From: Bordetella parapertussis
Lineage (GTDB): Bacteria; Pseudomonadota; Gammaproteobacteria; Burkholderiales; Burkholderiaceae_B
Assembly: GCA_945882005.1 (NCBI GenBank)
Contig: CAMCWG010000006.1
Span: 1-26,875 of the forward strand
Direction of reading: 5' to 3'
Length of the DNA: 26,875 nucleotides
Under the pieces are notes generated by a model, which saw only the letters and a list, made by a program, of their open reading frames with translations, was not told the DNA's origin and did no database searches. This document shows positions 10,262 to 18,280 of the stretch, one piece after another (position 1 is the first letter of the stretch; every line of letters begins with the position of its first letter). The translations under genes were made by a program, and so were the position numbers.

Positions 10262-11487
10262 GGCCGAGCAGACCCCGGCGCACCAGCAGGACGTCGAGTG
10301 CTGTTGGTCTGATCACCGGGTTCACCGGTCGCGCCAATGACACGCACTTTGGCGCCGGCGCGAAGCCTGTCTGTGCCCTCAAGCACCACACGGTCGCCGA
10401 CCTTGATACCTTCCAGCACCACCACTCGCTCACCACTACGATCGCCGATCTTCACGGGCTTCACGGAAGCGGTATCGTCCGCTTCAACAACGTACACAAA
10501 CGCGCCACGATTACCCTGCTGCACAGAGGCCGCTGGGATGGTGAGCGCGTTTTGTACTGTACGCACCTTCATCCGAACATTAACGAACTGATTAGGAAAG
10601 AGCGCATCCGTCTGATTAGCGAATTCCGCTTTGAGCTTGACGGTTCCCGTAGCAATATCAATTTGGTTATCAAGCGACAGCAGCTTGCCTTGGGCCAGTC
10701 GGTTCATATTTGCACGATCGTATGCATCGACCGCAAGTGACTGCCCAGCAAGCATTGGCTCACGCACAGCAGGCAAATCGTTTTCGGGTAAGGTGAACAT
10801 CACCGCGATAGGCTGCGTTTGTGTGATGACGACGACGCCAGCTGGATCGTTAGCGTTGACTAAGTTGCCAGCATCAACACGGCGCAATCCGAGCCTGCCC
10901 GCGATCGGAGCGGTGATGGTGGTATAGCTTAATTGCAAGCGTGCATTGTCGACCGGTGCCTGATCACTTTTAATCAGACCTTCAAATTTACGCACGAGCG
11001 CTGCCTGCGTATCAAGTAACTGTGGAGCGATCGAATCTTGTTTACGCAAGGTTTGGTAGCGCTGCAAATCGCGTTTGGCATTTTCATACTGGGCTTCATT
11101 TTGTTGCTGTGCACCCAACGCTTGATCCAAGGCAACTTCGAATGGTCGCGGATCAATACGCGCCAGCACGTCGCCGGCCTTAACGTTGTCCCCCTCTTTG
11201 AACAAGACCTGCACCAACTCGCCTTGAACACGGCTGCGCACAGTCACGGTGTTAAATGCAGTCACCGTACCGAGGCCACGCAGATAAATATCCAGGCTTT
11301 CAGAGACCGCTGCTTGCACGCGTACGGGCACCATGGGCGTCATCCCACCTGGCGGACCCTTGGGCGCAGCAGGCTTGGTGGCATCACTTGACCACCAATA
11401 CACGCCACCTGCTAGCAATGCCAACACGATAACAATCCAACCCCACGGCAACCGACGGGCGGACCTGGAAGGCACAGGCTCAGACAT
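10258..11487 (-). CDS. mdtA: RND efflux periplasmic adaptor, MdtA-like
   Basis: This is the membrane-fusion (adaptor) protein linking the RND transporters to the outer-membrane channel. From the ATG at 11487 it has 409 residues: an N-terminal signal anchor ([18 protein letters not shown]), a linker rich in Pro, Lys and Gly, a split lipoyl domain ([21 protein letters not shown] and [20 protein letters not shown]), an alpha-hairpin rich in Gln, Asn and Arg between them, a beta-barrel and a C-terminal domain. The frame is open to 11517, but the upstream TTG lies inside zapD, so the ATG preceded by GGA is preferred. Only 17 bases separate it from the zapD stop, too little for a dedicated promoter there, so the pump may be read through from the coaE-zapD transcript or from a promoter within zapD. 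Confidence 0.93.
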   Translation of the reverse strand: MSEPVPSRSARRLPWGWIVIVLALLAGGVYWWSSDATKPAAPKGPPGGMTPMVPVRVQAAVSESLDIYLRGLGTVTAFNTVTVRSRVQGELVQVLFKEGDNVKAGDVLARIDPRPFEVALDQALGAQQQNEAQYENAKRDLQRYQTLRKQDSIAPQLLDTQAALVRKFEGLIKSDQAPVDNARLQLSYTTITAPIAGRLGLRRVDAGNLVNANDPAGVVVITQTQPIAVMFTLPENDLPAVREPMLAGQSLAVDAYDRANMNRLAQGKLLSLDNQIDIATGTVKLKAEFANQTDALFPNQFVNVRMKVRTVQNALTIPAASVQQGNRGAFVYVVEADDTASVKPVKIGDRSGERVVVLEGIKVGDRVVLEGTDRLRAGAKVRVIGATGEPGDQTNSTRRPAGAPGSARP

Positions 11488-11504
11488 AGGGATTCCAACT
11501 GGCC

Positions 11505-12257
11505 CTAAAGGGCACAAAGAGTCATTTTGAAGTTGACGTCATGCGTCACCGCATGGGGTCGATGCTCGCCATCCTGTGCAGAATAGCGAATCCAGACCAT
11601 ATATTTGTTGGCGCTGATTTCAGGAAAAACACCCAAAGACTCATCAACCCATACGCGTAACAGCTGATACGTTTTACCCGCAAGCATTTGTTGAAACGCA
11701 CCCTTGGGTGCGACAGCATCCGTCGCCTGACCTGTTTCGCGCAACAGTCTCATCACCATTGCAATTCCAGCATGCAACGGCATCAGCGTTGACATCCAAC
11801 GCTGTAAATCGTTACAGCGTTCCGCTTCACTGCGGTATTGCCAAGCATGAAAAGACGGCATATCCACTTGTGTTCCGCCACCAGGCACAGCAAGCCGACC
11901 GCGCAAACTGCTTAACCATTCATTCGCGCGAAGTTCTTGCCCGGTTTTCCCTGCCGCGTTCAGATTAGTCGTGACCCGCTCGAGCTCGGCTAGCATTTTC
12001 TCTAAAGTTTTTTCATCTACGCTCGGATGATCTTTAAGCGAAGAGAGCACATTGCGCTGGCGCTCTAAATCTTGCAGCACAGTGCCTTTCACGTCGGTTC
12101 GCTCGGTTGCATCCAACAGATCAAATAAAGCGGCTAATGCCACTTGGTGGTGTCGTGCATCACCGGGCTGGGCAAAAAATATCATCCGGTCAAGCAAGGA
12201 CTCCAGACGCATGAGCGCACGGATTCGCTCGTTAAAAGGATATTCAAAAAGAATCAC
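11505..12257 (-). CDS. zapD: ZapD, cell division protein that bundles FtsZ
   Basis: ZapD binds the C-terminal tail of FtsZ and cross-links protofilaments at the Z-ring in the cytoplasm. The product is 250 residues, close to E. coli ZapD (247), and begins with the family hallmark ILFEYPFNERIRALMRLE. Other family segments are HAWQYRSEAERCNDLQRW, AGKTYQLLRVWVD and EISANKYMVWIRY. The start is GTG at 12257, the only start that keeps the conserved N-terminus; its Shine-Dalgarno is poor. It lies 46 bases after coaE, the standard pairing in proteobacteria. yacG, usually the next gene, is absent, and mdtA starts 17 bases downstream instead. Confidence 0.94.
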   Translation of the reverse strand: MILFEYPFNERIRALMRLESLLDRMIFFAQPGDARHHQVALAALFDLLDATERTDVKGTVLQDLERQRNVLSSLKDHPSVDEKTLEKMLAELERVTTNLNAAGKTGQELRANEWLSSLRGRLAVPGGGTQVDMPSFHAWQYRSEAERCNDLQRWMSTLMPLHAGIAMVMRLLRETGQATDAVAPKGAFQQMLAGKTYQLLRVWVDESLGVFPEISANKYMVWIRYSAQDGEHRPHAVTHDVNFKMTLCAL

Positions 12258-12303
12258 AGATATTCATCGCAAAAGGCGGGGGATGCACCAAAAATGAGCA
12301 CAC

Positions 12304-12927
12304 TTATCCAGATAACGATAGGTTACACCACCCCTCGTGCAGGACCAACACTTGTTTTTCAAGTTCTTCTAGCGTTGTATTTGCCGAATTGACAATTATG
12401 TCATCCGCCACAGCCAATCGTTGCGCCCGGGTCGCCTGCGCTGCAAGAATGCGACGGATCGTATCGATCGGAATTCCCGAACGCGCCTGAACGCGCTCGA
12501 TCTGTGTTGTCTCCTCGCAATCGACCACGCACAGGCGGTCGATGCGGTCCCGCCAGCGGCCAGACTCGACCAATAGCGGTACAACAAACACAGCATAAAG
12601 ACCTGTTGCTGCCTGCGCTTGAGCAAAGACTTCCTGAGCAATGAGGGGGTGCAAAATACTCTCTAGTGCAGTGCGTTTAGCCGGCGTGGCAAACACGAGT
12701 TCGCGCATCCTCGTGCGATCAAGCGCACCGTCTGGCCCAATCAAGTCCGCTCCAAACGCCTCTCGAATCGGTGCGATTGCCAAGCCCTCAGGCGCTGTCA
12801 GCGCATGTGCGATCTGATCCGTGTCGATCACGCTCGCGCCCCAGCCGGCCAATAAATTAGCAACGTACGTCTTGCCAGAACCAATCCCACCAGTCAGACC
12901 AAGCTTAAACACCCTTGAACTCCCCAT
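12304..12927 (-). CDS. coaE: CoaE, dephospho-CoA kinase
   Basis: CoaE catalyses the last step of coenzyme A synthesis, ATP-dependent phosphorylation of dephospho-CoA at the 3'-hydroxyl of the ribose. The protein is 207 residues, the normal length. The P-loop GGIGSGKT lies at residues 13-20, followed by the CoaE signature VIDTDQIAH, and VVPLLVESGRW matches the conserved substrate-side block. The ATG at 12927 has a strong Shine-Dalgarno (GAAGGGG) located in the 7-base gap after the prepilin peptidase stop, which supports co-transcription. With panC at 14801-15643 it is the second CoA-pathway gene in the window, though the two are in different operons. Confidence 0.96.
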   Translation of the reverse strand: MGSSRVFKLGLTGGIGSGKTYVANLLAGWGASVIDTDQIAHALTAPEGLAIAPIREAFGADLIGPDGALDRTRMRELVFATPAKRTALESILHPLIAQEVFAQAQAATGLYAVFVVPLLVESGRWRDRIDRLCVVDCEETTQIERVQARSGIPIDTIRRILAAQATRAQRLAVADDIIVNSANTTLEELEKQVLVLHEGWCNLSLSG

Positions 12928-12934
12928 TACCCCT

Positions 12935-13639
12935 TCAATTTACCTGCGACAACATCACGAGAATACCGCCGAGCGCTAGTCCAGGGCCGAACGGTCTGGG
13001 GGCCCGAAACTCTTTCCTTCTGCGCACATGATCCAACCCAGCGGTCAGACATATCCAAAGCGAGGCAGCTAACCAAACGTTCGGGAGCGCCCAAATCCCA
13101 AGCCATGCGCCGATCGCGGCTGATAGTTTAAAGTCACCACGCCCGATTGCCTCCCGACCTGTAACCCAGCGAAAAACGGTGACTAACAGCCACATGACAA
13201 TATAGCCCGCGGCCGCCCCCGCCACCGAGTGTTCAAGCGATGTCCAGCCCCCAGACAGGCTAAATAACAAACCAAGCCAGAGCATGGGTAGCGTCAAGCG
13301 GTCGGGCAGCATCCCAGTTTGCGCATCGATGCGAGCCTGGATCAACAGCAGCGCGCAGAAGATAGAGCACGACCAGAACAGCTCGACGCCCTCAGGGATC
13401 GTCCACACGCTTGACCCAACGATCGCTACTCCGCAAAACGCACCGGACACACGCAGTTGACAATCAAGCCTGCGCGCCAGTGCATGGCCAATCTTGGGCG
13501 GTTCGTCCCCTGGCTCCATCAGCCCCCAAACAAGCCAATAGCGCCTAAAAATTTGCCGCACAATCGAAATGAGCAACACGGCCGCAGATAGCCCAGCAGC
13601 CGCACCCAGTGCCAGACAACACAGAATCTCAATGAACAT
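12935..13639 (-). CDS. Prepilin peptidase (A24 aspartic protease), short form lacking the N-terminal methylase domain
   Basis: This is a multi-spanning inner-membrane aspartic protease of the PilD/TcpJ type, which cleaves type IV prepilin or type II pseudopilin leaders. Numbered from the ATG at 13639 (234 residues), the two catalytic aspartates are D105 in ARIDAQTGMLPDRLTLP and D169 in GRGDFKL. Their 64-residue spacing equals that of TcpJ D125/D189. The N-terminal part has a hydrophobic helix and the remnant MEPGDEPPK but not the paired CxxC motifs of the usual zinc-bearing N-methyltransferase domain. The frame is open to a TTG at 13693; the ATG is preferred although its ribosome site is weak. 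Classical neighbours pilB and pilC are not adjacent. It leads the operon into coaE, 7 bases away. Confidence 0.85.
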   Translation of the reverse strand: MFIEILCCLALGAAAGLSAAVLLISIVRQIFRRYWLVWGLMEPGDEPPKIGHALARRLDCQLRVSGAFCGVAIVGSSVWTIPEGVELFWSCSIFCALLLIQARIDAQTGMLPDRLTLPMLWLGLLFSLSGGWTSLEHSVAGAAAGYIVMWLLVTVFRWVTGREAIGRGDFKLSAAIGAWLGIWALPNVWLAASLWICLTAGLDHVRRRKEFRAPRPFGPGLALGGILVMLSQVN

Positions 13640-13732
13640 GCGCAATCTAGCCAGATTTGTCTGCAGGGAATCGGGCAAATGCGTAGAATGCAAAGATCAC
13701 TTCAGTTATGCCCTCGACTCAGGAAGTAAATC

Positions 13733-14449
13733 ATGCACGGACAAAAAAAGCCTATCCAGACCCGCGTTAAACAACTAAGTCGTGGAGCCATTCTGGTCAG
13801 CGCACTACTGTTATCGGCCTGTGCTCAAATGCAGCAGCCCGGGTACTACAACCTGCCTGCCGCCAGCTCGGCAACAGACGCTCAGGCGCAAGCTGAGGCT
13901 GCCTACGCCACGCAGGCCGTGCGCCCGCCGAACCAAATTCAGATCGGCTTGAACGCTTCAGCACCTAACCAACAGCAAGCAGGTGTCAACCCAACAGCAA
14001 ACGCAGTTGGGAACCCTGCAAGTACGAACATCTCTGCGCCCGCTGCGACCGATACGTTGCGGGGTGAACTCATCCCAGAACCTCAAACGTTTGCTGGCAC
14101 GCTCCCGTGTTTCCATCCTGAAATGAAATGTGTCGCGCAGCGTGTGACCATTACGATTTCCCCAAATGGTCGTTGGCGTGCCCGTGCAGCCTACTTAGGA
14201 CAAAACAATAAGACCTCACAACTTGCAGACCAAGGTTGCTGGCGCGCGACTCCACAGGCTGTACCGCGTATCGTTTTGCTTAATGGTCAAGGTAATGTCC
14301 GTGCGGAGCTTGCAATGACCAGCACGAACGTATTGCGTTTGATTTCAATAAACGGTGATATGCCCAATCTGACCTATACACTGACGCGTCAGCCGGACCT
14401 TGATCCCATTAACGAATTGAACAATCAAACCTCACCGAACTGCTCCTGA
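13733..14449 (+). CDS. Outer-membrane-type lipoprotein with an NlpE-like domain
   Basis: This is a predicted lipoprotein of 238 residues. The signal peptide ends in the lipobox LLLSAC with Cys30 as the lipidated residue; the next residues (AQ) do not signal inner-membrane retention. Residues 31 to about 110 are a low-complexity linker rich in Ala, Gln, Asn and Pro. From about residue 117 the pattern FAGTLPC, then ITISPNGRWRARAAYLG, then LADQGCWR and LLNGQGN resembles the N-terminal beta-barrel of NlpE (CutF), a copper- and envelope-stress lipoprotein. The NlpE CxxC is here C126-x6-C133, with two more Cys (169, 237). The ATG has a good AGGAAG site. A TAGAAT at 13684-13689 could be a -10 box, but no good -35 was seen. 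The 3' end overlaps the LuxR-type gene by 25 bases. The NlpE link is inference from pattern only. Confidence 0.82.
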   Translation: MHGQKKPIQTRVKQLSRGAILVSALLLSACAQMQQPGYYNLPAASSATDAQAQAEAAYATQAVRPPNQIQIGLNASAPNQQQAGVNPTANAVGNPASTNISAPAATDTLRGELIPEPQTFAGTLPCFHPEMKCVAQRVTITISPNGRWRARAAYLGQNNKTSQLADQGCWRATPQAVPRIVLLNGQGNVRAELAMTSTNVLRLISINGDMPNLTYTLTRQPDLDPINELNNQTSPNCS

Positions 14450-14694
14450 ATGTTCGGTGCGTCGCCACTGAGCTCGGGCTGCGTGCAAACGTGCCGAGCC
14501 AGTTGCACCGCATTACGTACACCCATCTTATAGAAGATTCGTGCTCGGTGTGCTTCAACGGTCCGCATCGAAATACCAAGCTCGATTGCAATTAGCTTGT
14601 TTGATTTGCCTTCAGCAACCGGATGAATGACGTCGCGCTCTCGCGCTGTCAGCGCTTTCCAACCCGCCCCGTTCGTTTCGTCAACATGCTTCAT
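14425..14694 (-). CDS. Stand-alone LuxR/FixJ-type HTH transcriptional regulator
   Basis: This 89-residue protein is little more than one GerE/LuxR DNA-binding domain. The segment LTARERDVIHPVAEGKSNKL, then IAIELGISMRTVEAHRARIF and YKMGVRNAVQLARH contains the four-helix HTH with the recognition helix around SMRTVEAHRARI. No receiver or ligand-binding domain precedes it, so it may act constitutively, through its level, or as a partner of another regulator. The frame allows an ATG at 14712, but the ATG at 14694 follows GGAGGGG at ideal distance, so that start is chosen. A TTGACA promoter box lies upstream inside a TGTCA dyad, suggesting autoregulation or control by another factor. Its 3' end overlaps the convergent lipoprotein gene by 25 bases; targets are unknown. 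Confidence 0.85.
   Translation of the reverse strand: MKHVDETNGAGWKALTARERDVIHPVAEGKSNKLIAIELGISMRTVEAHRARIFYKMGVRNAVQLARHVCTQPELSGDAPNIQEQFGEV
14433..14459. terminator. Inverted repeat at the convergent 3' ends of the lipoprotein and LuxR genes
   Basis: CACCGAAC at 14433-14440 is repeated in inverted orientation as GTTCGGTG at 14452-14459, giving a perfect 8-bp stem with an 11-base loop. It lies across the overlapping ends of two convergent genes, where a shared bidirectional terminator would be expected. No T-tract follows on either strand, so intrinsic termination is uncertain. Confidence 0.45.
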
Positions 14695-14730
14695 GCCGCC
14701 CCTCCGTTTCATGACGAAGAGCAGTCTGGC

Positions 14731-14759
14731 ATAGCAAGATAGAATCGAACAGCTGTCAA
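14731..14759 (-). promoter_or_regulatory. Putative sigma70-type promoter of the LuxR-type gene
   Basis: On the minus strand a perfect TTGACA (14759-14754) is followed after 17 bases by TGCTAT (14736-14731), a weak -10. Transcription would begin about 30 bases before the chosen ATG at 14694. The perfect -35 and spacing support it; the poor -10 lowers confidence and fits an activated or repressed promoter. Confidence 0.45.
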
Positions 14760-14768
14760 ATCTGACAG
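14753..14768. promoter_or_regulatory. Operator-like dyad over the -35 box of the LuxR-type gene
   Basis: CTGTCA at 14753-14758 and TGACAG at 14763-14768 form a perfect 6-bp inverted repeat with a 4-base centre. The left arm contains the complement of the TTGACA -35 box, so a protein bound here would block or modulate the promoter. Binding factor unknown. Confidence 0.45.
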
Positions 14769-14789
14769 GCGGAATAACCCTAGGTACGT

Positions 14790-15673
<884 letters not shown>

Positions 15674-16552
15674 CTAGGTGGCAGCGCTGGTGTAAGCCAA
15701 GCGCACGTAGATAGGCGCGTAGGGTTCAGCCTGCGTAATTTCGAGCAAGGACTCACGAGAGAGTTCAAGCAAAGCCAGAAAATGCACGACGACAACCGCG
15801 ACAGCGGCTCCCTCGGCAATACGCTCCATGAACAACTGTCCAAACTCAATAAACCGTACATCGGATAAGCGACGCAGAATATGTGTCATGTGATCACGCA
15901 CGGATAACTGTTCGCGCGTGATGTGATGATGGGCGTTGAGTTTCGCGCGCTTAAGGATATCAATCCAGGCCTGGCGCAAGTCTTCGACACTCACATCAGG
16001 CAACGCACGCTCAATTCGCAAATCAGCAAAAGCTTGCGCCCGCTGAAAATCCCTTCCTAGTTGCGGGAGGGCATCAAGCTGTTGCGCCGCCAGTTTCATC
16101 TTTTCGTACTCAAGCAAACGACGAACCAGTTCAGCGCGTGGATCTTCTGGCTCTTGACCCGACTCGGTCTTTTTGACCGGCAACAACATTCTGGCTTTGA
16201 TTTCGATCAGCATCGCAGCCATCAGCAAATATTCTGCCGCCAGCTCAAGGTTGTGCATACGAATTTGATCGACGTAGGACAAATACTGCCGCGTCACTTC
16301 GGCCATCGGGATGTCGAGCACGTTGAAGTTTTGCTTACGAATCAGGTAAAGCAGCAAGTCCAACGGGCCTTGAAATGTTTCAAGAAAAACCTCGAGCGCG
16401 TCAGGCGGGATGTATAAATCCGTCGGCAGAGCAAATAGCGGCTCACCATAGAGCCGCGCAAGTGCGACGGTATCCACCACATCGGGGGTTGTGTCAACAG
16501 AGGGCTCTACGAGCGCCTCAAGGCTTTCACCTGAAACCTGAGCCGAATTCAT
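15674..16552 (-). CDS. scpA: ScpA, segregation and condensation protein A (kleisin)
   Basis: ScpA is the kleisin subunit bridging SMC ATPase heads, with ScpB, in chromosome condensation. The 292-residue protein has a non-conserved acidic N-terminus (about 50 residues), then the kleisin N-terminal block LETFQGPLDLLLYLIRKQN and the helix AAEYLLMAAMLIEIKARMLL, a charged middle and a C-terminal winged-helix region (VRFIEFGQLFMER, VVVHFLALLELSRESLLEI). The ATG at 16552 is 5 bases after the DUF3460 stop. No scpB gene is adjacent, and no smc lies in the window. panC follows after 30 bases. Confidence 0.95.
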   Translation of the reverse strand: MNSAQVSGESLEALVEPSVDTTPDVVDTVALARLYGEPLFALPTDLYIPPDALEVFLETFQGPLDLLLYLIRKQNFNVLDIPMAEVTRQYLSYVDQIRMHNLELAAEYLLMAAMLIEIKARMLLPVKKTESGQEPEDPRAELVRRLLEYEKMKLAAQQLDALPQLGRDFQRAQAFADLRIERALPDVSVEDLRQAWIDILKRAKLNAHHHITREQLSVRDHMTHILRRLSDVRFIEFGQLFMERIAEGAAVAVVVVHFLALLELSRESLLEITQAEPYAPIYVRLAYTSAAT

Positions 16553-16557
16553 TGAGC

Positions 16558-16746
16558 CTAGTTGTTCTGATAAACGTAAGGATTCTGACGCACGCGGGCC
16601 TGCTTAAAGCCCTCAGCCAGCTCCGGATCCTGGGCCTTGTCCCACAAACGCGCCCGACCATCTCGCTGTCGTTGCTCAACGTCAGGGTGGCTGGACTTAT
16701 AGGATTTAAGAAACTGCGTAATTTCAGAAGTGTATTGCTCGGCCAT
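16558..16746 (-). CDS. DUF3460 family small protein
   Basis: This 62-residue soluble protein of unknown function belongs to the DUF3460 family, which is found just upstream of scpA in Burkholderiales. It is highly charged and carries the family features YTSEITQFLKSYKSSHPDVE near the start and WDK with the YVYQ tail. There are no cysteines, membrane segments or signal peptide. The ATG at 16746 is the only sensible start. It lies 5 bases before scpA and probably leads that operon, sharing a 62-base divergent gap with the MFS gene. Confidence 0.87.
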   Translation of the reverse strand: MAEQYTSEITQFLKSYKSSHPDVEQRQRDGRARLWDKAQDPELAEGFKQARVRQNPYVYQNN

Positions 16747-16764
16747 GGAAGTTCAGCGAAAGGT

Positions 16765-16790
16765 TAGACTGTTGTCTAGTGTACTGTAGA
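16765..16790. promoter_or_regulatory. Operator-like dyads in the DUF3460/MFS divergent gap
   Basis: The gap (16747-16808) holds TAGAC (16765-16769) and GTCTA (16774-16778) as inverted arms around TGTT, overlapping a second imperfect palindrome TCTAGTGTACTGTAGA (16775-16790; 12 of 16 positions symmetric). Such overlapping dyads between divergent genes often bind a regulator, but no regulator gene is adjacent and no strong -35/-10 pair was recognised. Confidence 0.3.
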
Positions 16791-16808
16791 CGCGATCATC
16801 TCATCACC

Positions 16809-18242
16809 ATGCAGCAACCCAATTTACCTAATCTCGACGAACCTGAAGCGCTTCCCGAGAAATCCCGAAGAATTTTGCCATTTATCGTCGGCTGCGCCCT
16901 GCTCATGCAAATGCTTGACGCAACGGTCGTCACGACTGCCTTGCCTGCCATGGCACGCGAGTTGGGCTCCAATCCAATCGAAATGAACCTGGCGATCACT
17001 TCCTATCTCATTTCAACTGCCGTCTTTGTGCCAATTAGTGGTTGGGCCGCCGATCGCTATGGAGCGAGAAAAGTCTTTATCGCCGCGATCATGCTGTTTT
17101 CTCTTAGTTCTCTGACCTGCGCACTGTCACAAACACTGTCCCAACTGGTCATTTCCCGTATTGTGCAAGGCTTGGGCGGGGCCATGATGGTCCCTGTCGG
17201 TCGCATCATCTTGTTACGGACCATTCCAAAACACGAATTGATCAAGGCCATGGCGCTGTTATCGATGCCCGCGCTCATCGGCCCGATGGCTGGCCCGCCA
17301 CTTGGCGGCTTCTTGGTCACGTACGCCACTTGGCATTGGATTTTTCTCATTAATATTCCTATAGGAAGCTTAGGAATTTGGATGGTGTTGAAGCATGTGC
17401 GAGAGCTCCCCTCGGATGGCTTGCGTCATCCTCTCGACTTTTGGGGTTTTATCCTAAGCGCCCTTTGTATGGCCTGCCTCGTGAGCGGCTTCGAAACGCT
17501 AGGCAATGCCGGGGCATCACCGGGCCTGAGTATCCTCCTGATGGCACTGGGCTTACTTGCAGGGTGGGCGTACACAATGCATGCGCGCAAGCACGCAGAA
17601 CCTATCCTGAATCTATCACTCCTAAAAATCCAGACCTTCCGGACCGCCTTACTAGCAGGCAATCTTTGTCGCTTCAGTATCGGTGCGACGCCCTACCTTC
17701 TGGCCCTTTTGTTGCAAGTTGGATTTGGCATGAGCGCGCTGGCGGCCGGACTCATTACGTTTGCTGGCGCGGTGGGCTCCTTGGCCATGAAAATGGCTGC
17801 GCCCCGTATCCTTAACCGTTGGGGCTACCGAAGGGTGCTGACGCTCAACGCGATCTTTACCGGGCTGAGCCTCATGATCTGTGCAAGCTTCACACAAGAG
17901 ACGCCGGGCTTATTGATGATGGCAATCCTGTTGCTCGGCGGTTTTTTCAGATCGTTGCAATTCACCGCTGTCAATACGCTCGCATATGCCGATATCAGCC
18001 AAACGGACATGAGCCGTGCGAGCAGTTTCTCCGCGATGGGTCAACAACTCGGTATCAGTCTAGGTGTTGGGGTGGCTGCAGAGACAGTCAGTATCTGCAT
18101 GTCTCTGCGAGGAGCGCAAACGATAATCCCCCAGGACGTACTCATTGGCTTTCTCGTGATTGGTACGCTTTGCTCACTCGCTTCAATTTCTTTTTGGCGG
18201 CTCTCACCAACGGCGGGAGCATCCCTGCGCAACAAAGCGTAA
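16809..18242 (+). CDS. DHA2-type major facilitator drug exporter (EmrB/QacA-like)
   Basis: This inner-membrane proton-coupled exporter has 477 residues, the length expected for the 14-helix DHA2 family. The TM1 region LLMQMLDATVVTTALPAMARELG carries the LDxTVVNxALP-type motif of that family; the loop 2-3 signature appears as WAADRYGARKVF, the TM4 motif as SRIVQGLGGAMMVPVGR, and motif C as PALIGPMAGPPLGGFL. It has no fused periplasmic adaptor or adjacent emrA. Substrate unknown. The frame is open to a GTG at 16779, but the ATG at 16809 gives the usual short cytoplasmic N-terminus; its ribosome site is weak. It is divergent from DUF3460-scpA-panC and convergent with the Bug gene. Confidence 0.92.
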   Translation: MQQPNLPNLDEPEALPEKSRRILPFIVGCALLMQMLDATVVTTALPAMARELGSNPIEMNLAITSYLISTAVFVPISGWAADRYGARKVFIAAIMLFSLSSLTCALSQTLSQLVISRIVQGLGGAMMVPVGRIILLRTIPKHELIKAMALLSMPALIGPMAGPPLGGFLVTYATWHWIFLINIPIGSLGIWMVLKHVRELPSDGLRHPLDFWGFILSALCMACLVSGFETLGNAGASPGLSILLMALGLLAGWAYTMHARKHAEPILNLSLLKIQTFRTALLAGNLCRFSIGATPYLLALLLQVGFGMSALAAGLITFAGAVGSLAMKMAAPRILNRWGYRRVLTLNAIFTGLSLMICASFTQETPGLLMMAILLLGGFFRSLQFTAVNTLAYADISQTDMSRASSFSAMGQQLGISLGVGVAAETVSICMSLRGAQTIIPQDVLIGFLVIGTLCSLASISFWRLSPTAGASLRNKA

Positions 18243-18256
18243 TACCACTCGTTTGT

Positions 18257-18280
18257 AGGCCTTCACCCCACAAAAGGCCT
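18257..18280. terminator. Inverted repeat between the convergent MFS and Bug genes
   Basis: AGGCCTT (18257-18263) and AAGGCCT (18274-18280) form a perfect 7-bp stem with a 10-base loop, in the 37-base gap between two convergent stop codons and touching the last base of the Bug stop. It is a candidate bidirectional terminator; neither strand has a clear T-run after the stem. Confidence 0.45.

Noticed and set aside
16747..16808. Definite sigma70 promoters for the MFS gene and for DUF3460-scpA-panC
   Set aside because: Best hexamer pairs (for example TTAGAC with TAGACG on plus) matched too poorly to report as promoters.
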